64,000 nt of DNA, from contig CAVWJS010000010.1 in NCBI GenBank assembly GCA_963755495.1, positions 62,001 to 126,000 on the forward strand, read 5' to 3'. Origin of the DNA: Bog-473 sp963755495 (GTDB lineage: Bacteria; Actinomycetota; Acidimicrobiia; Acidimicrobiales; RAAP-2). Shown here one piece after another: positions 61,739 through 64,000 of the stretch. Position numbers and translations under genes: made by a program. Each line of letters begins with the position of its first letter. Positions within the stretch are counted from its first letter, which is position 1. The notes under the pieces were generated by a model. It did no database searches and was not told the DNA's origin. It saw nothing but the letters and a program-made list of their open reading frames with translations.

Positions 61739-63171
61739 TGGGCGCACGAGCGGTAGCAGCCGCCGTACGGAGCGGGCAACGTTCGGCGCGCGAGGTGACC
61801 GAGGAGGCCCTGGCGTCGGTGGCCGCTCGCGACGGAGAGACCCATGCCTTCTTGGAAGTGCTGACTGACACGGCTCTGGCCCAGGCTGCAGCCGTCGATG
61901 CCTCCGTCGCCGAGGGGCGCGACCCGGGACCCTTGGCCGGGGTGCCGGTGGCGCTGAAGGACAACCTCTGTACAAGGGGGATCCCCACCACGTGTGGCTC
62001 CAAGATTCTCGAGGGCTGGCGACCGCCCTATGACGCCACCGTGGTCACGCTGTTGCGCGATGCCGGTGCGATCGCGTTGGGCAAGACCAACATGGACGAG
62101 TTCGCCATGGGCAGCTCGACCGAGAATTCCGCATTTGGGCCGACCCGTAATCCGCGCGACACCGACACGGTGCCAGGAGGCAGCAGCGGCGGTTCAGCGG
62201 CCGCCGTCGCGGCCGGGTTCACGGCACTCGCCCTCGGTTCGGATACGGGGGGATCGATCCGTCAACCGGCCGCCCTGTGCGGCGTTGTCGGGATGAAACC
62301 AACCTATGGCCGCGTCTCCCGCTACGGACTGGTGGCATTCGCCAGTTCGCTCGACCAGATCGGGCCCTTTGCGGCCACCGTCACGGACGCGGCATTGCTG
62401 TACGACGTCGTGGCCCGGCACGATCCCTGTGACACCACCTCGCTGCGCCTGCCCTCACCCCCCACTCTCGAGGTCGTCGACGGCGGCGTGGAAGGGGTGC
62501 GCATCGGCCTGTGCCCCGATCTCATTGAAGGTTGCGCGCCCGACGTGAAGGCGCGGGTGTACGAAGCGGCGGAGGCGCTGGCCGCGGCGGGGGCCAAGGT
62601 CGAGGAGGTCTGCGTCCCCGAATTCGGCTACTGCTTGTCGGCCTATTACATCATCGCTCCCGCAGAGGCCTCATCCAACCTGGCCCGTTACGACGGTGTG
62701 CGCTACGGATTGCGGGTCGAGGGTGACGACGCGGCCGCCATGAACACGGCCACCAGGACGGCCGGCTTCGGCGATGAGGTGAAGCGCCGCATCATGCTCG
62801 GGACCTACGCGCTCTCGGCCGGCTACTACGACGCCTATTACGCCCAGGCGCAACGGGTCCGCACTCTGGTGGTGCAGGCGTTCGAACGGGCCTATGAATC
62901 GGTCGACGTGTTGTTGGGCGCCACCGCTCCGACGACCGCGTTCGCCGTGGGCGACAAGGTGGACGATCCCATGGCCATGTACATGAACGACATCTGCACT
63001 ATCCCCTCGAACCTGGCGGGGCACCCCGCCATGTCGGTGCCCTTTGGCGTTGGAGCCGACGGTCTCCCGGTCGGGGTTCAGGTCCTGGCCCCCGCGTTGG
63101 CCGAGCGGCTGCTCTTTCAGGTGGCCGGAGCGGTCGAAGCCGTCGCCCCGAGAACGGAGTGGTCCCCATGA
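61735..63171 (+). CDS. gatA: Asp-tRNA(Asn)/Glu-tRNA(Gln) amidotransferase subunit A
   Basis: A 478-residue amidase-signature enzyme. The Ser-cisSer-Lys triad is K75 (VALKDNLCT), S150 (GGSSGGSAAA) and S174 (DTGGSIRQPA). GTG 61735 overlaps the gatC stop; ATG 61738 follows at once. It frees ammonia from glutamine, which is channelled to GatB. Presence of the complex implies indirect Gln- and/or Asn-tRNA synthesis, as in most actinobacteria. Confidence 0.97.
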   Translation: MMGARAVAAAVRSGQRSAREVTEEALASVAARDGETHAFLEVLTDTALAQAAAVDASVAEGRDPGPLAGVPVALKDNLCTRGIPTTCGSKILEGWRPPYDATVVTLLRDAGAIALGKTNMDEFAMGSSTENSAFGPTRNPRDTDTVPGGSSGGSAAAVAAGFTALALGSDTGGSIRQPAALCGVVGMKPTYGRVSRYGLVAFASSLDQIGPFAATVTDAALLYDVVARHDPCDTTSLRLPSPPTLEVVDGGVEGVRIGLCPDLIEGCAPDVKARVYEAAEALAAAGAKVEEVCVPEFGYCLSAYYIIAPAEASSNLARYDGVRYGLRVEGDDAAAMNTATRTAGFGDEVKRRIMLGTYALSAGYYDAYYAQAQRVRTLVVQAFERAYESVDVLLGATAPTTAFAVGDKVDDPMAMYMNDICTIPSNLAGHPAMSVPFGVGADGLPVGVQVLAPALAERLLFQVAGAVEAVAPRTEWSP

Positions 63172-64000
63172 GCGTCGACACCGAAGTGGTTCCCGTGAGT
63201 GCGGACACGGTCTGGGAGATCGTGGTCGGCCTTGAGGTGCACTGCGAATTGGCCACGACGACGAAGTTGTTCTGCGGCTGTCGCAACAAATTCGGAGAGG
63301 AGCCGAACACCAATGTGTGTCCGGTCTGCCTCGGACTTCCCGGGGCGTTGCCCGTGCTCAATGCGCAGGCGGTCGAATTGGCCATGCGCATCGGGACGGC
63401 ACTGCACTGCGAGATCCACGCCTCGAGCTTCGCCCGCAAGAACTACTTCTATCCCGACCAGGCCAAGGACTATCAGATCAGCCAGTACGACGAGCCGATC
63501 AACCTTGGGGGCTGGCTCGAATTGCCCGGAGGTTTCCGGGTCGGCGTCACCCGGGCTCACCTTGAAGAGGACACAGGGAAGCTCACCCATGTCGGTGCCG
63601 GAGGTCGCATAAACTCGGCCCACCACGCCCTGGTCGACTACAACCGCTCCGGTGTGCCGCTGGTTGAGATCGTGAGCGAGCCTGATATCCGATCGGCCGC
63701 GCAAGCGCGCGCCTATGCCTCGGAACTGCGTGGGATCCTGGTCGCCACCGGGGCGTCGGACGGTCGACTCGAAGAAGGGTCGATGCGCTTCGACGCCAAT
63801 GTCTCGGTGCGCCCGGTCAACTCGACCGGGTTCGGGACGCGCTGCGAGATCAAGAACCTCAACTCGCTGCGGTCGCTCGGTCGTGCCATCGAATACGAGG
63901 CGGCGCGTCAGATCGCCCTCATCGAGGGCGGGGAGGGGGTCAGGCAGGAGACGCGGCATTGGGACGAGGCGGCTGGTCGGACCCAAACCATGCGCTCCAA
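63168..64000 (+). CDS. gatB: Asp-tRNA(Asn)/Glu-tRNA(Gln) amidotransferase subunit B (cut by window end)
   Basis: ATG 63168 overlaps the gatA stop (ATGA) and the frame stays open to the window end, giving about 277 of some 480-500 residues. WEIVVGLEVHCELAT, the zinc Cys motif FCGCRNKFGEEPNTNVCPVC, FYPDQAKDYQISQYDEPIN, and the RCEIKNLNSLRS segment are classic GatB. It phosphorylates and then amidates Glu-tRNA(Gln) or Asp-tRNA(Asn). Confidence 0.95.
   Translation, partial: MSVDTEVVPVSADTVWEIVVGLEVHCELATTTKLFCGCRNKFGEEPNTNVCPVCLGLPGALPVLNAQAVELAMRIGTALHCEIHASSFARKNYFYPDQAKDYQISQYDEPINLGGWLELPGGFRVGVTRAHLEEDTGKLTHVGAGGRINSAHHALVDYNRSGVPLVEIVSEPDIRSAAQARAYASELRGILVATGASDGRLEEGSMRFDANVSVRPVNSTGFGTRCEIKNLNSLRSLGRAIEYEAARQIALIEGGEGVRQETRHWDEAAGRTQTMRS

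Overview
The window is a GC-rich, densely coded chromosomal segment of about 60 protein genes. I saw no tRNA, rRNA, CRISPR array, transposase or prophage. The organism is most likely an actinobacterium, and the Acidimicrobiia are my best guess. The direct evidence is high GC, frequent GTG starts and many 1-4 bp stop/start overlaps. Family knowledge adds an actinobacterial-type LexA box beside an ImuA'-ImuB-DnaE2 mutasome, a gene order IscS - MnmA - LigA - GatC - GatA - GatB similar to mycobacteria, an F420-type luciferase-like oxidoreductase and a PknB-like PASTA kinase. The class assignment is inference.

Layout. 1-7261 (+): an amino-acid permease (cut by the window edge), an SDR with a degenerate active site, a GNAT, a hydroxyacid dehydrogenase, an FGGY kinase, a LarA-type nickel racemase, an SRPBCC protein and a methyltransferase; the first six look like an uncharacterised hydroxyacid or sugar-acid pathway. 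7284-12411: GDPD, anchored GH43 protein, serine/threonine dehydratase, questin-oxidase-like protein, aldo/keto reductase. 12407-13753: tandem repeats, then a haloacetate-dehalogenase-like hydrolase behind two palindromes, and an Smr protein. 13781-19665: SOS region, with SRAP divergent from ImuA'-ImuB-DnaE2 around a LexA box. 19765-25002: secreted protein, Rieske oxygenase, Upp, Fcy1-type cytosine deaminase, purine-type phosphoribosyltransferase and NCS1 permease (nucleobase salvage). 25324-26853: CobQ. 26896-32990: putrescine/GABA-type catabolism with an Lrp regulator and alanine dehydrogenase. 33065-43224: miscellaneous enzymes, MFS transporter, AlkZ/YcaQ-like glycosylase, SEC-C protein, signal peptidase, glutathione peroxidase, HAD phosphatase. 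43286-47701: IleS, then a MarR repressor divergent from YceI with a clear operator-promoter. 48036-50950: two membrane-associated glycosyltransferases and a tiny membrane protein. 51018-64000: sirtuin, succinate-semialdehyde dehydrogenase, IscS-MnmA-LigA, PASTA kinase, SCP2 protein, esterase, GatC-GatA-GatB (GatB cut by the edge).

A recurring feature is the single-base frameshift inside otherwise well conserved genes: the hydroxyacid dehydrogenase, cytosine deaminase, phosphoribosyltransferase, NCS1 permease, alanine dehydrogenase, SEC-C protein and succinate-semialdehyde dehydrogenase. ImuB also lacks part of its N-terminal domain. Most shifts are one extra base, often in or beside a short homopolymer. 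Consensus errors in a draft or metagenome assembly are the simplest explanation, so gene loss should not be inferred without read-level checks.

The clearest regulatory finds are the LexA box (14590-14603), the MarR operator nested in a TTGACA/TACTAT promoter (47080-47109), a spaced inverted repeat between the Lrp gene and the aldehyde dehydrogenase (30287-30331), and twin palindromes upstream of the dehalogenase-like gene (13412-13451).
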